Notes under the pieces: generated by a model
Told to the model about the DNA's origin: nothing
The model's input: only the letters and a program-made list of their open reading frames with translations
Databases searched by the model: none
Shown here: positions 36,170 through 44,725 of the stretch, in pieces
How positions within the stretch are numbered: position 1 is the first letter of the stretch
Layout of the letters: the number at the start of each line of letters is the position of its first letter
Position numbers and translations under genes: made by a program
DNA from: Hyphomicrobiaceae bacterium
GTDB taxonomy: Bacteria; Pseudomonadota; Alphaproteobacteria; Rhizobiales; Hyphomicrobiaceae
Assembly: GCA_020638035.1 (NCBI GenBank)
Contig: JACKJI010000002.1
Coordinates: forward strand, 124,001-188,000
Length of the DNA: 64,000 nt
Reading direction: 5' to 3'

Positions 36170-36730
36170 ATGAACCTGTGGTTGCGACTGCTGTTCTATT
36201 TGATGACGGCCTGGCGCCGTCCAAAGCTGGCGCTTCCCGACGGAGTGTCACGGCTGACGTTCCGCGTCTGGCCTCACGACCTCGATACGTCCGTGCACCT
36301 CAACAACGGCCGCTACCTCACTCTGATGGATCTGGGGCGGCTTGACGTGATGGTGGCGAGCGGGCTGTGGCGCGCGGTCCTGCGACACAAGTGGACGCCG
36401 GTCGCGTCTGCAATCAAGATCCGTTACCGGCGCGAACTCCGGCTTTTCCAGCGTTTCGAGATCGCCTCGCGGATCGTTGCCTGGGATGCCTCCACGGTCG
36501 TCATGGAGCAACGTTTCTTCATTCAAGGCGGGCCCGCGGATGGCCAGCTTGCCGCCCATGCTCTGTTCAAGGGTGGACTTTACGATCGTGCAGCCCGGCA
36601 GTTCGTACCAATCGATCGCCTGATGCGTGAGGTCGGTGTTTCGGTAACGGCTCCGCCTCTGACGCCGGACGTAGAGGCCTTCCTCAAGGCCGATGACGAG
36701 CTGAAACGTGCGGCACGCCCGCAAGACTGA
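36170..36730 (+). CDS. Thioesterase-family (hot-dog fold) protein
   Basis: This 186-residue protein belongs to the 4HBT-like acyl-CoA thioesterase family related to Them6: DLDTSVHLNNGRYLTLMDLG is the signature, with the Asp/His/Asn loop, followed by FQRFEIASRIVAWDASTVVM. It would hydrolyse acyl-CoA or a related thioester, but the substrate is unknown. The N-terminal MNLWLRLLFYLMTAW is hydrophobic and may associate with the membrane. It is the first plus-strand gene of a run that includes DsrC-like and DsrE-like proteins. Confidence 0.85.
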   Translation: MNLWLRLLFYLMTAWRRPKLALPDGVSRLTFRVWPHDLDTSVHLNNGRYLTLMDLGRLDVMVASGLWRAVLRHKWTPVASAIKIRYRRELRLFQRFEIASRIVAWDASTVVMEQRFFIQGGPADGQLAAHALFKGGLYDRAARQFVPIDRLMREVGVSVTAPPLTPDVEAFLKADDELKRAARPQD

Positions 36731-36888
36731 GGAATTTTCCGCTCGATATCGGCACAATAAGGAATTTCCTTCTTTTCTCTAGTCTCTGATGTGGCCCTCT
36801 GGGAATTTCATTCCAATCTGTGGCAATCTGTTTCACGAAACTGCTCCCCTGCGCGGCATAGGTCGCGCGCCAACGCGAGGATTGCGCC

Positions 36889-37224
36889 ATGACCGCAGTG
36901 GCTTTGAAACGGGAAGAGCCGACACTGCTCGACGACGACGGCCTCATCACCGACTTCTCGTTCTGGACCGAGGAGCTGGCGCGCGAACTGGCCCGTGAGG
37001 AAGGCATCGGCGATCTTGGCGAAACGCACTGGGCGGTAATCCGTGCGCTCCGGAACGAATACGAGCGCATGGCAGCGATCTCGTCGATGCGCAACGTCTG
37101 CCACCAGGCCGGTATCGATCGCCGCGCGATCAACGACCTGTTTGGATACTGCCTCGTTGCGTGGCGGGTTGCCGGACTGCCGAACCCCGGCGAAGAGGCA
37201 AAGTCGTATCTGAGCGGTATGTGA
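36889..37224 (+). CDS. DsrC/TusE-like protein lacking the conserved C-terminal cysteines
   Basis: This is a 111-residue protein with the TusE/DsrC layout: WTEELARELAREEGI, then THWAVIRALRNEYER and a C-terminal AWRVAGLPNPGEEAKSYLSG. In DsrC and TusE the arm is (Q)AC/T-x-IAGLPKPxxC; here the upstream Cys position is Trp and the last Cys is absent, so it cannot carry persulfide in the usual way. Two other Cys (NVCHQ, GYCLVAW) are at different places. It could be a regulatory DsrC relative. The next plus-strand gene is an exported DsrE-like protein. Confidence 0.75.
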   Translation: MTAVALKREEPTLLDDDGLITDFSFWTEELARELAREEGIGDLGETHWAVIRALRNEYERMAAISSMRNVCHQAGIDRRAINDLFGYCLVAWRVAGLPNPGEEAKSYLSGM

Positions 37225-37386
37225 GCCTGGCACCTTGTGATCATTGGCGGCCAGTACAGACTGCTCGCTGAGCCGTGCTGCCTGTTCGATCCGCGGCATC
37301 ATTGCCCACAATGCGCCCGATCAACGTCGGACCGAAATCGACGGGGACAGTCTATGCGCCACCATTGGCTGCAAAGGGCTGTTCCC

Positions 37387-37842
37387 ATGACTCGTTCTCG
37401 TTTGACTCGTTTTCTTTTCACGCCTGCCGCGCTTGCCGGCGTCTTGTTCTTCGCCGCACTCCTCACTTTCGCTCCCGCGGACGTCGCGCGCGCTGATAAC
37501 GACGATCCTCTTTTCGTCAACATGACGACCGACGAGCCCCATCGCGCGCGGATGGCCATCGGCTTTGCGCGCAAGCAACAGGAGCGCAAGCATCCCGTCA
37601 CCATTTTCCTCAACGACAAGGGCGTGCTCGTTGGTGCCAAGTCCAAGGCTCAGGCGTTCGGCGTGCATCAGGAGATGCTGGCTGCGATCGTCAAGGATGG
37701 CGGCAACGTGATTGTGTGCCCGATGTGTATGGAGCACTACGGCGTCAAGACGGACGACCTCGTCGAGGGGGCTCAACCGGGCAATCCGGAGCTGACGGGC
37801 AAGCTGCTGTTCGAAGACGACACCAAGACGCTGACCTGGTAG
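37387..37842 (+). CDS. Exported DsrE-family protein
   Basis: This 151-residue protein starts at MTRSRLTRFLFTPAA with AAGGG upstream. A signal peptide (about 1-34, ending ADVARA) leads to a DsrE/F-like fold: DDPLFVNMTTDEPHRARMAI, then HPVTIFLNDKGV and GGNVIVCPMCMEHYGV. The CPMC pair sits where DsrE relatives carry their active-site Cys. Because it is exported, it would act in the periplasm, unlike the cytoplasmic DsrEFH. It is likely involved in sulfur transfer or thiol chemistry; the substrate is unknown. Confidence 0.8.
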   Translation: MTRSRLTRFLFTPAALAGVLFFAALLTFAPADVARADNDDPLFVNMTTDEPHRARMAIGFARKQQERKHPVTIFLNDKGVLVGAKSKAQAFGVHQEMLAAIVKDGGNVIVCPMCMEHYGVKTDDLVEGAQPGNPELTGKLLFEDDTKTLTW

Positions 37843-37851
37843 GCGCAGAGC

Positions 37852-37978
37852 TTAGAGCAGGTCCGACTTTGGTGGAATCACTTCCCCGATCGTGGCCTGC
37901 TCTAAGATCTTGTTTGAGAGACTGATTCACGCCTTCGATGGAAGCCCAAGCGTTTCCATCTCAGACGATCAGGCTCTA
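37852..37978. repeat. Palindromic dispersed-repeat-like element (MITE-like)
   Basis: About 127 bases begin TTAGAGCAGG and end GGCTCTA. TTAGAGCAGG (37852-37861) pairs with CCTGCTCTAA (37896-37905), and a second hairpin pairs GATGGAA with TTCCATC near 37938-37960. This arrangement (TAGAGC termini, two stems) resembles the short dispersed palindromic repeats of Rhizobiales intergenic regions. It lies between the convergent dsrE-like and nnr genes. Confidence 0.55.
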
Positions 37979-38007
37979 TTCGTTGGATGCCCGGCGAGCG
38001 CGGGATC

Positions 38008-39603
38008 TCATGTCCCTGCGCCCGTCTCTTTGCGCATTGTAAGAAGTGCAGAGAGAACTTGCGGCAGCGCCTCGCTCAGGTCCTCGGCAATGAGGCCAGG
38101 CCCCAGAAGATTCGCGCATTCGCCGTGCAGCCACACAGCCATGCATGCGGCATCGAATGGCGGCATGCGCTGCGCGAGTAGCCCGGTCACGAAGCCTGCG
38201 AGCACATCTCCAGACCCCGCCGTCGCCAGCCACGGCGGCGCATTGGTATTGACGGCAACGTGTCCATCCGGCCGTGCAATGACGGTGTCGGCCCCCTTGA
38301 GCACGACGACTGCGCCGGACCGGATTGATGCCGCTCGCGCGCGCTCGATCTTGGAGGGCATCGTGCAATCCGGAAACAGCCGCCCAAATTCGCCCTCATG
38401 CGGCGTCAGCACGACGGGCCGGTTCGGCTTGGCGCGAATGGCGTCGAACAGGAGGTCGGGCTTATATGTCCGGCGCTCTGATTTCGACGTAAACCCGAAT
38501 GCGCTGATGCTCCCGGCGTCAACATGGTCGCCGCCTTGTGCGAAGGACGTCACCGCATCGGCATCGAGCACGACAGCGGCTTCCGTTTCGAGCGCCGCGA
38601 GCACCATGTCGGCCGTCTCCATCCCGACGCCCGCGCCAGGACCGATCAGCAGGGCGTTCTTGCGCTTGTCGGAAAGGATCGCGGTCAGTGCAGGCGTGCT
38701 GCCGCACGGTTTCAGCATCACGGCCGTCAGATGCGCGGCATTCTCCGGCAACGCCGATGGTGGTGCTGCGATCGTGACGAGGCCGGCACCGATCCGCAGC
38801 GCTCCGCGTGCGGCCATGCGTGCGGCGCCCGATTGAAATGCGGGACCTGAGACCACCACGGCATGACCATGAGAATATTTGTGGGCGTGCAGTTCGCGCC
38901 ACGGAAAGCGAGCTGCAAGATCGGGAGCGCTCTGCTCATCCAGCATCTGCTGCAACGGAGCGATGTCGGACAGCACCTCGGTTGGAATGCCGATATCGGC
39001 GACGTGAACGCGGCCACACAGGATGCGCCCTGGCAGCAGGACGTGACCGGGCTTCAGACGGAAGAATGTCACGGTCACGTCAGCCTGAACGGCAGTGGGG
39101 CGCTCCGCCCCGGTGTTGCCGTCGAGACCACTCGGCACATCGACGGCTATGACTTTTGTTCCAGCCTTGCGCGCATTGAGGGCGCGGATCGTTTCGGCGG
39201 CAACCCCCGCGACGTCGCGCGCGAGCCCGGCGCCGAAAATCGCGTCGATGACGAGCTTTGCTTCCCGAGCGACGTCGGGCTGGAGCGCCACCACGGCACC
39301 AGTCCAGCGTGCAGCCATTGCGGCGGCATCACCCTTGAGGGCGTCTAAAGATCCAAGGAGCGCCACACCAACTTCACAACCGCGCTCGGCGAGCAGGCGC
39401 GCCGCAACGAAGCCGTCACCACCGTTATTGCCAGGACCGCACAGCACGGCGACGCGATCGCCTTTTTGCAGATGCGCCCAGGCCGCATCCGCCACGGCCA
39501 GCCCGGCATTCTCCATCAGGGTGAGCGAGGCGACGCCCAGTTCCACCGCACGCGCGTCCGCCCGGCCCATCTCGTCGGTCGTCAGAAGCTCATTACCCGG
39601 CAT
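38008..39603 (-). CDS. nnr: Bifunctional NAD(P)H-hydrate repair enzyme (epimerase/dehydratase)
   Basis: This 531-residue protein repairs hydrated NADH/NADPH. The N-terminal YjeF_N epimerase domain (about 1-210) has VLCGPGNNGGDGFVAARLL; the C-terminal ADP-dependent dehydratase domain (about 225-525) has NAPPWLATAGSGDVLAGFVT. The start MPGNELLTTDEMGRAD at 39603 has AGAGG upstream. It is divergent from glnB. Confidence 0.96.
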   Translation of the reverse strand: MPGNELLTTDEMGRADARAVELGVASLTLMENAGLAVADAAWAHLQKGDRVAVLCGPGNNGGDGFVAARLLAERGCEVGVALLGSLDALKGDAAAMAARWTGAVVALQPDVAREAKLVIDAIFGAGLARDVAGVAAETIRALNARKAGTKVIAVDVPSGLDGNTGAERPTAVQADVTVTFFRLKPGHVLLPGRILCGRVHVADIGIPTEVLSDIAPLQQMLDEQSAPDLAARFPWRELHAHKYSHGHAVVVSGPAFQSGAARMAARGALRIGAGLVTIAAPPSALPENAAHLTAVMLKPCGSTPALTAILSDKRKNALLIGPGAGVGMETADMVLAALETEAAVVLDADAVTSFAQGGDHVDAGSISAFGFTSKSERRTYKPDLLFDAIRAKPNRPVVLTPHEGEFGRLFPDCTMPSKIERARAASIRSGAVVVLKGADTVIARPDGHVAVNTNAPPWLATAGSGDVLAGFVTGLLAQRMPPFDAACMAVWLHGECANLLGPGLIAEDLSEALPQVLSALLTMRKETGAGT

Positions 39604-39742
39604 CACGGCCTCTATCGATCGCACGGCCCCCGCCGGCTGCACACAGCTTAGACCATCGGCGGCGCCGGCACCGTAAGCCCTTGATCTCGATCATGCCGAT
39701 AACGCAGGATGTTTGCCTGAATGGTTGGCAATATGCCTTATG

Positions 39743-39765
39743 TTTGTGCAATCAAGCTGCGCAAA
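39743..39765 (+). promoter_or_regulatory. Possible NtrC-type site upstream of glnB
   Basis: TTTGTGC (39743-39749) and GCGCAAA (39759-39765) form an inverted repeat about 95 bases before a sigma-54-type promoter. The TGC...GCA arms resemble NtrC enhancer sites. A short GGCAATATGCC palindrome lies just upstream at 39727. Confidence 0.4.
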
Positions 39766-39835
39766 CAGGCATCACAATAGGTTGCCTTCATGCCAACCTT
39801 CTGAAAAATCTAGCTTTAACTTTTCATTTACAATC

Positions 39836-39851
39836 TGGCATGGGGCGTGCT
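39836..39851 (+). promoter_or_regulatory. Sigma-54 (-24/-12) promoter of glnB
   Basis: TGGCATGGGGCGTGCT carries GG and GC at the exact 12-base spacing of RpoN promoters (consensus TGGCACG-N4-TTGCW). It lies 64 bases before the glnB ATG. Confidence 0.65.
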
Positions 39852-39914
39852 TTTGAGTGCGCCGTCTGGCGCGGCAACGAGACAACCGGAAGACCCGGGA
39901 GGCATAGGGGATCC

Positions 39915-40253
39915 ATGAAAAAGATCGAGGCCATCATCAAGCCTTTCAAACTCGACGAGGTGAAAGAGGCGCTGCAGGAAATCGGCCTGCAAGGCATTAC
40001 CGTGATCGAGGCGAAGGGTTTCGGCCGCCAGAAGGGCCACACCGAGCTTTATCGCGGCGCTGAATACGTCGTCGACTTCCTGCCGAAAGTGAAAGTCGAA
40101 GTCGTCCTGAGTGATGAGATGGTCGACAAGGCCGTGGAGACCATTCAGAACGCAGCCAAGACGGGCCGCATCGGCGACGGCAAGATCTTCATCTCGTCCA
40201 TCGAGGAGGCGATCCGCATCCGCACCGGCGAGACCGGCAGCGAAGCGATCTGA
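39915..40253 (+). CDS. glnB: Nitrogen regulatory protein P-II
   Basis: This 112-residue PII protein senses 2-oxoglutarate, ATP and ADP and controls GlnE, NtrB and others. The N-terminus MKKIEAIIKPFKLDEVKEAL and the T-loop GFGRQKGHTELYRGAEYVVD are intact, with Tyr51 in the uridylylation position. GGGG precedes the ATG. It is followed by glnA after 112 bases, so the two are likely coordinately expressed from a sigma-54 promoter. Confidence 0.97.
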   Translation: MKKIEAIIKPFKLDEVKEALQEIGLQGITVIEAKGFGRQKGHTELYRGAEYVVDFLPKVKVEVVLSDEMVDKAVETIQNAAKTGRIGDGKIFISSIEEAIRIRTGETGSEAI

Positions 40254-40365
40254 TCCAACGCGCGTCGGAACTCAATGCCGGCGCTCTCGCACCACCCCGG
40301 CCCGTCGCACGTGCCGGATCACACCCAAACCAAAGAACTCAAGTGCTCGTAACAGGGGAGCTCTC

Positions 40366-41775
40366 ATGAAGACCGCAAGCGATGTCGTGAACATGCTCAA
40401 GGAGAAGGACGTCAAGTTCGTCGATCTCCGCTTCACCGACACCAAGGGCAAGATGCAGCACGTGACGGCAGATGTCTCGTGCGTCGACGATTCCTTGTTC
40501 ACGGACGGCTACGCGTTCGATGGCTCCTCGATCGCCGGCTGGAAGTCGATCGAAGCGTCGGACATGCTCCTGATGCCGGACCCAGCTTCCGCCCACATCG
40601 ACCCGTTCTTCGCACAGACGACGATGTCGCTGTTCTGCGACGTGCTCGAGCCCTCCACCGGCGAGATGTACGAACGCGATCCCCGTTCGATCGCCAAGAA
40701 GGCAGAGACCTACATGCAGTCGCTGGGCGTCGGCGACAAGGTCTTCTTCGGCCCGGAAGCCGAGTTCTTCATCTTCGACGACGTGCGCTTCTCCAGCGAC
40801 ATGTACAACGTCGGCTTCAAGGTGGACTGCACCGAGCTGCCGTCCAACTCCAACACTGCCTATGAAATGGGCAACCTCGCGCATCGTCCGCGCGTGAAGG
40901 GCGGCTACTTCCCCGTGCCGCCGATCGACAGCTGCCAGGACATCCGTTCCGAGATGCTCTCGGTGCTTACCGAGATGGGCGTCGTCGTCGAGAAGCATCA
41001 CCATGAGGTCGCCTCGGCCCAGCACGAACTCGGCGTCAAGTTCGGCCCGATGATCCAGATGGCCGACGCCATGCAGATCTACAAGTACGTCGTGCACAAC
41101 GTCGCCCAGGCTTACGGCAAGACGGCGACGTTCATGCCCAAGCCCATCTTCGGTGACAACGGTTCGGGCATGCACGTCCACCAGTCGATCTGGAAGGGCG
41201 ACACGCCGATGTTCGCCGGCAACAAGTACGCCGATCTCTCTGAGATGTGCCTGCACTACATCGGCGGCATCCTGAAGCACGCCAAGGCCATCAACGCCTT
41301 CACCAACCCGCTGACGAACTCCTACAAGCGTCTCGTCCCGGGCTATGAGGCGCCCGTGCTGCTCGCCTACTCGGCGCGCAACCGCTCCGCATCGTGCCGT
41401 ATTCCGCACGTGTCGAGCCCGAAGGCCAAGCGTATCGAGGTTCGCTTCCCCGATCCGGGCGCCAATCCCTACCTCGCCTTCACGGCGATGCTCATGGCTG
41501 GTCTCGACGGCATCACCAACAAGATCGATCCCGGCCCGGCGATGGACAAGAACCTTTATGACCTGCCACCGGCCGAGCTGGCGCAGATCCCGACGGTTGC
41601 CGGCTCGCTGCGCGAGGCACTGAAGTGCCTCGACGAGGATCGCGCGTTCCTCAAGATGGGCGGCGTCATGGGCGACGACATGATCGACGCCTACATCGAG
41701 CTGCGCATGGAAGAGAACATGCGTTACGAGATGACGCCGCATCCGGTCGAGTACGACATGTACTACTCGGTCTAA
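40366..41775 (+). CDS. glnA: Glutamine synthetase type I
   Basis: GlnA makes glutamine from glutamate, ammonia and ATP. The protein is 469 residues from MKTASDVVNMLKEKDVKFVD, with GGGGAG upstream. Family blocks include FDGSSIAGWKSIE, GPEAEFFIFDDV, NGSGMHVHQSIWKG and the adenylylation site NLYDLPPAE (Tyr near 397). The presence of this Tyr implies control by GlnE. It ends 27 bases before a strong terminator. Confidence 0.98.
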   Translation: MKTASDVVNMLKEKDVKFVDLRFTDTKGKMQHVTADVSCVDDSLFTDGYAFDGSSIAGWKSIEASDMLLMPDPASAHIDPFFAQTTMSLFCDVLEPSTGEMYERDPRSIAKKAETYMQSLGVGDKVFFGPEAEFFIFDDVRFSSDMYNVGFKVDCTELPSNSNTAYEMGNLAHRPRVKGGYFPVPPIDSCQDIRSEMLSVLTEMGVVVEKHHHEVASAQHELGVKFGPMIQMADAMQIYKYVVHNVAQAYGKTATFMPKPIFGDNGSGMHVHQSIWKGDTPMFAGNKYADLSEMCLHYIGGILKHAKAINAFTNPLTNSYKRLVPGYEAPVLLAYSARNRSASCRIPHVSSPKAKRIEVRFPDPGANPYLAFTAMLMAGLDGITNKIDPGPAMDKNLYDLPPAELAQIPTVAGSLREALKCLDEDRAFLKMGGVMGDDMIDAYIELRMEENMRYEMTPHPVEYDMYYSV

Positions 41776-41802
41776 GCGCCGGACCGGTTCACTGTGTACG
41801 AC

Positions 41803-41834
41803 AAGGCCCGGGAGCGACCTGCTCCCGGGCCTTT
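41803..41834 (+). terminator. Terminator after glnA
   Basis: AAGGCCCGGGAGC (41803-41815) and its exact complement (41821-41833) form a 13-bp stem with a GACCT loop, ending in TTT. It lies between the convergent glnA and tetR genes and could work for both. Confidence 0.85.
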
Positions 41835-41846
41835 GCGTTCCCGAGC

Positions 41847-42446
41847 CTACGTGCGGCGTGTCGCCCGCCGGCGCGGCTCATGCTTTGCGGGCGAAAGGAG
41901 ACGCTGCTCCAGCCGATTCATCGTCCGCTTGAAGCTGCGCCGATCTTGCAGTGCTCGCGCCAGCACCAGCGCACCCTGAATGCCGGCGATCGTCTCCTCA
42001 GCCAAAGCCGCCGCATCCGCCTTCGAATGCCCCATGCGAACCAGCGTCGCTGACAGCGCAGCGATCCACGCGCTGAAATAGCGATGCACGGAGGTTGCGA
42101 ACCGGTCGCGCACATCACTCAGCGCAAACGCGCCCAACACACAGACGCGCCCGCCGCTTTCGAAGTACTGGTCCACCGACGCCAGCATCGCGCGTACGCA
42201 CGCAGCCCCGCTGTCCCCGGCACTCAATGGCTCGAACACGTGCTGGCGGAACCAGCCTTCGATCTCGTCGAGCACGGCGGCGGCCATCTCCTCCTTCCCA
42301 CCGGGAAAAAAGTGATAGAGGCTGCCTTTGCCCAGACCCGTCGCCGCGCTGATGAGGCCGAGGCTTGCGCCCTCGTACCCATGCAGGCGGAACGTCTCCG
42401 CCAGCATCGGCAGAATGTCGGATCGCTCGGCAACGGTACGGGCCAT
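41847..42446 (-). CDS. TetR-family transcriptional regulator
   Basis: This 199-residue regulator has the N-terminal HTH: ILPMLAETFRLHGYEGASLG, LISAATGLGKGSLYHFFPGG and KEEMAAAVLDEI. The C-terminal ligand domain is typical of the TetR group. It follows the DUF1348 gene by 15 bases on the same strand, so both are likely controlled by the tandem operators upstream of DUF1348. Confidence 0.93.
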   Translation of the reverse strand: MARTVAERSDILPMLAETFRLHGYEGASLGLISAATGLGKGSLYHFFPGGKEEMAAAVLDEIEGWFRQHVFEPLSAGDSGAACVRAMLASVDQYFESGGRVCVLGAFALSDVRDRFATSVHRYFSAWIAALSATLVRMGHSKADAAALAEETIAGIQGALVLARALQDRRSFKRTMNRLEQRLLSPAKHEPRRRATRRT

Positions 42447-42461
42447 GGCGAGAAATGCCCC

Positions 42462-42923
42462 TTATAGACCAAGCTCCGACAGGCCCGGATGATCGAGTGG
42501 ACGGACGCCCAGCGGCCAGCGGAATTTCCGATCCGCCTCAGCGATCGGCAGGTCGTTGATGCTTGCCCGCCGCACGCGCATCAGCCCCGCCTCGTCGAAT
42601 TCCCAGTTCTCGTTGCCATACGCGCGATACCAGAAACCACCATCGTCACGCCATTCGTAGGCAAAGCGCACCGCAATCCTGTTGTCGTGAAAGGCCCAGA
42701 CCTCCTTGATCAACCGGTAGTCGAGTTCACGGCGCCACTTGCGCGTCAGGAACGCCTCGATATCCCCACGTCCTTTCAGGAACTCGGCCCTGTTGCGCCA
42801 CTCGCTGTCCGGCGTGTAGGCGAGCACGACACGCGATGGATCGCGCGTGTTCCAGGCGTCCTCGGCAGCACGCGTCTTCTGCGCGGCGGTCTCGGCGTTG
42901 AAGGGGGGAAGCGGTGGGCGCAT
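42462..42923 (-). CDS. DUF1348 / NTF2-like small protein
   Basis: This 153-residue protein begins MRPPLPPFNAETAAQKTRAA at 42923 (GGAG upstream; the frame extends upstream but without the family N-terminus). DUF1348 blocks are AYTPDSEWRNRAEFLKGRGD and IEAFLTRKWRRELDYRLIKE. The fold is NTF2-like; enzymatic role is unknown, though family members are often paired with TetR genes, as here. Confidence 0.9.
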   Translation of the reverse strand: MRPPLPPFNAETAAQKTRAAEDAWNTRDPSRVVLAYTPDSEWRNRAEFLKGRGDIEAFLTRKWRRELDYRLIKEVWAFHDNRIAVRFAYEWRDDGGFWYRAYGNENWEFDEAGLMRVRRASINDLPIAEADRKFRWPLGVRPLDHPGLSELGL

Positions 42924-42941
42924 GACTCGGTCTCCTTTTTG

Positions 42942-42972
42942 TACCAACCGGTATAGGTTGTACCGTTCAGTA
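42942..42972 (-). promoter_or_regulatory. Tandem TetR-type operators
   Basis: Two related 12-base sites, TACCAACCGGTA (42942-42953) and TACCGTTCAGTA (42961-42972), each near TACCGNNCGGTA, lie just upstream of the DUF1348-tetR operon. They probably mediate autoregulation by the TetR protein. Confidence 0.55.
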
Positions 42973-43139
42973 CATCTGGTCAAGATGGAACACGGGCTGA
43001 CGCTGCCTGACGGTCCGAAGCGCCAGGTGGTGGCGAATGCCGTAGCGATCGTGTCGTTAGGAAGTGCCGTAACGTGGCGATGGGCCAAGGATCAGGCCGC
43101 GGCCGGCCCTTGGCCCGCAATCGCACCGCGGCAGAGCCC

Positions 43140-44612
43140 TCAGCCCGCCGGCATTTCGTCTGCCCTGGCTCGTACTTCAGCAAGCGTCGTGCGCTGGAGC
43201 AGTTTCCCCTCGCGCCAGACGGGGCGGAGCAGGTTCACACGCTGGCCAAGGTCATCGAGACGGCACCAGCCGGTTTGGCCCTCATCGGTTGCATAAACCG
43301 CCAACCGACCGGCCTTCGATGCCTTGCTCTTGTCCGTCGTCGGTGCCTTGGCAAGGTCATGCCACCTACCCTGCGCGTCGAGGCGAGCGTTGGCCTTCAT
43401 GGCAAAGCGCAGCGTATCGCGGTTGACCTTCTGCAACAGCGCCCCGCCCATGCCGAAGGCGATGTTCTCGGCGGACCATCCCTTGGCCAGCAAGCGCTCC
43501 AGGATCACGGCAATCGAATGCGGATTGACGCCGTCGCCCTGGATGACGCGCACCTCGGGCGCAAGCACCTTGTAGCCCTTGGAATTGACCGTGACGCCGA
43601 ACGCCTCGCCCAGCATCTCGATCACGTCGATCGGCACTGTCGTCGGATCGCCGCTGTCGGGCCGCACGACGAGCGTGCCGCCCATCTGGCGCACGTCCTC
43701 TTTCAGCGTATCGCCCCACGTCCGCTGCACGGCACGATAGATGTCGTAGCTGTCGGAGACGACGGCGACGAGCCTGCCCGGCCCGCCAAATTTCCTCAGC
43801 ATGTTGCGGAAGGCGTCTGCCTCACCGGCTTCTCCCCAAGCCGTCATGGTCGCGTGCTCGGCAGCGGGTATCGAATAGCCCGCCATCGGCTCGTCGTAGA
43901 AGCGGCGCGCGTAGAGTAAAGCGGTCAGCGTATCGGTGCCCTGGAAGTTGACGAGATGCGCAAGCCCGCCGATGCCAGCCTGCTCGAAACTCGTCGTGCC
44001 GCGCGCACCGAAGTCGTGCAGACGAAACGGCAGAGCCGCCTTGGCGACATCTGGCTCTGCGCTCTTGGCCAGAGCAAAGCGGATCGTCTGCTTCACGGCA
44101 TGCGATATGGTTGCGACCGTCGACGGGTACCAGATCGCGCGCAGGAGGGCGGTCTCGACGTAGGTTGCGAGCCAGTAGAGTTCCGGATCGGTGGTGCGCA
44201 CTTGCACGAGCGGGATGCCAGCAGGCACGACCGAGCCCTCGGCCAGTGCCTCGATCTCCAACGGCAAATACCCGCCGTGCACTGTGATGATCCGTTCCCA
44301 GCCGGCACGGTTGAAAGGCAGGCCGTGTGCCGTGGCGATTTCCTCCGCCTCGTCGATATCAACCGCCGTTACGCGACGGGATAGATAGGCCATGAGGAAC
44401 ATCTGCAGGCCGAAGAACAGCACGTATGCCATGTCGCCACCCGTACGCGCCTCGATGTAGGCCGAGACCGCGCGCGTGTCCGGCGGATATTGCAGATAGT
44501 GCGAGAGCTTGTAGCTGTCGGTATCGAGGATGGGGTTGCGCAGTCCTTCGCTGGGAGATGATGCGCGTGACGCGCTTTCGGACAACGAGCGATCGGATGC
44601 TGGACGGGTCAT
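43140..44612 (-). CDS. nadV: Nicotinamide phosphoribosyltransferase
   Basis: This 490-residue NAMPT-type enzyme converts nicotinamide and PRPP to NMN. The block RLHDFGARGTTSFEQAGIGG and the following LAHLVNFQGTDT with PAAEHATMTAWGE are nearly the same as human NAMPT, which distinguishes it from nicotinate phosphoribosyltransferases. The start MTRPASDRSLSES at 44612 has GAGGAG upstream. It lies 113 bases after nadM-Nudix, so the two form a nicotinamide-to-NAD salvage operon. Confidence 0.94.
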   Translation of the reverse strand: MTRPASDRSLSESASRASSPSEGLRNPILDTDSYKLSHYLQYPPDTRAVSAYIEARTGGDMAYVLFFGLQMFLMAYLSRRVTAVDIDEAEEIATAHGLPFNRAGWERIITVHGGYLPLEIEALAEGSVVPAGIPLVQVRTTDPELYWLATYVETALLRAIWYPSTVATISHAVKQTIRFALAKSAEPDVAKAALPFRLHDFGARGTTSFEQAGIGGLAHLVNFQGTDTLTALLYARRFYDEPMAGYSIPAAEHATMTAWGEAGEADAFRNMLRKFGGPGRLVAVVSDSYDIYRAVQRTWGDTLKEDVRQMGGTLVVRPDSGDPTTVPIDVIEMLGEAFGVTVNSKGYKVLAPEVRVIQGDGVNPHSIAVILERLLAKGWSAENIAFGMGGALLQKVNRDTLRFAMKANARLDAQGRWHDLAKAPTTDKSKASKAGRLAVYATDEGQTGWCRLDDLGQRVNLLRPVWREGKLLQRTTLAEVRARADEMPAG

Positions 44613-44725
44613 GGCGAGAACTCCTCTTGCCTGTTGAGCGCGGCCGGACTCCCCGGGTGCGCGGTTTGGGATCGGTTGACGGAAACGTGGATGGCTTGCG
44701 TTGATGGAACGCTGCGGCAGGACGA

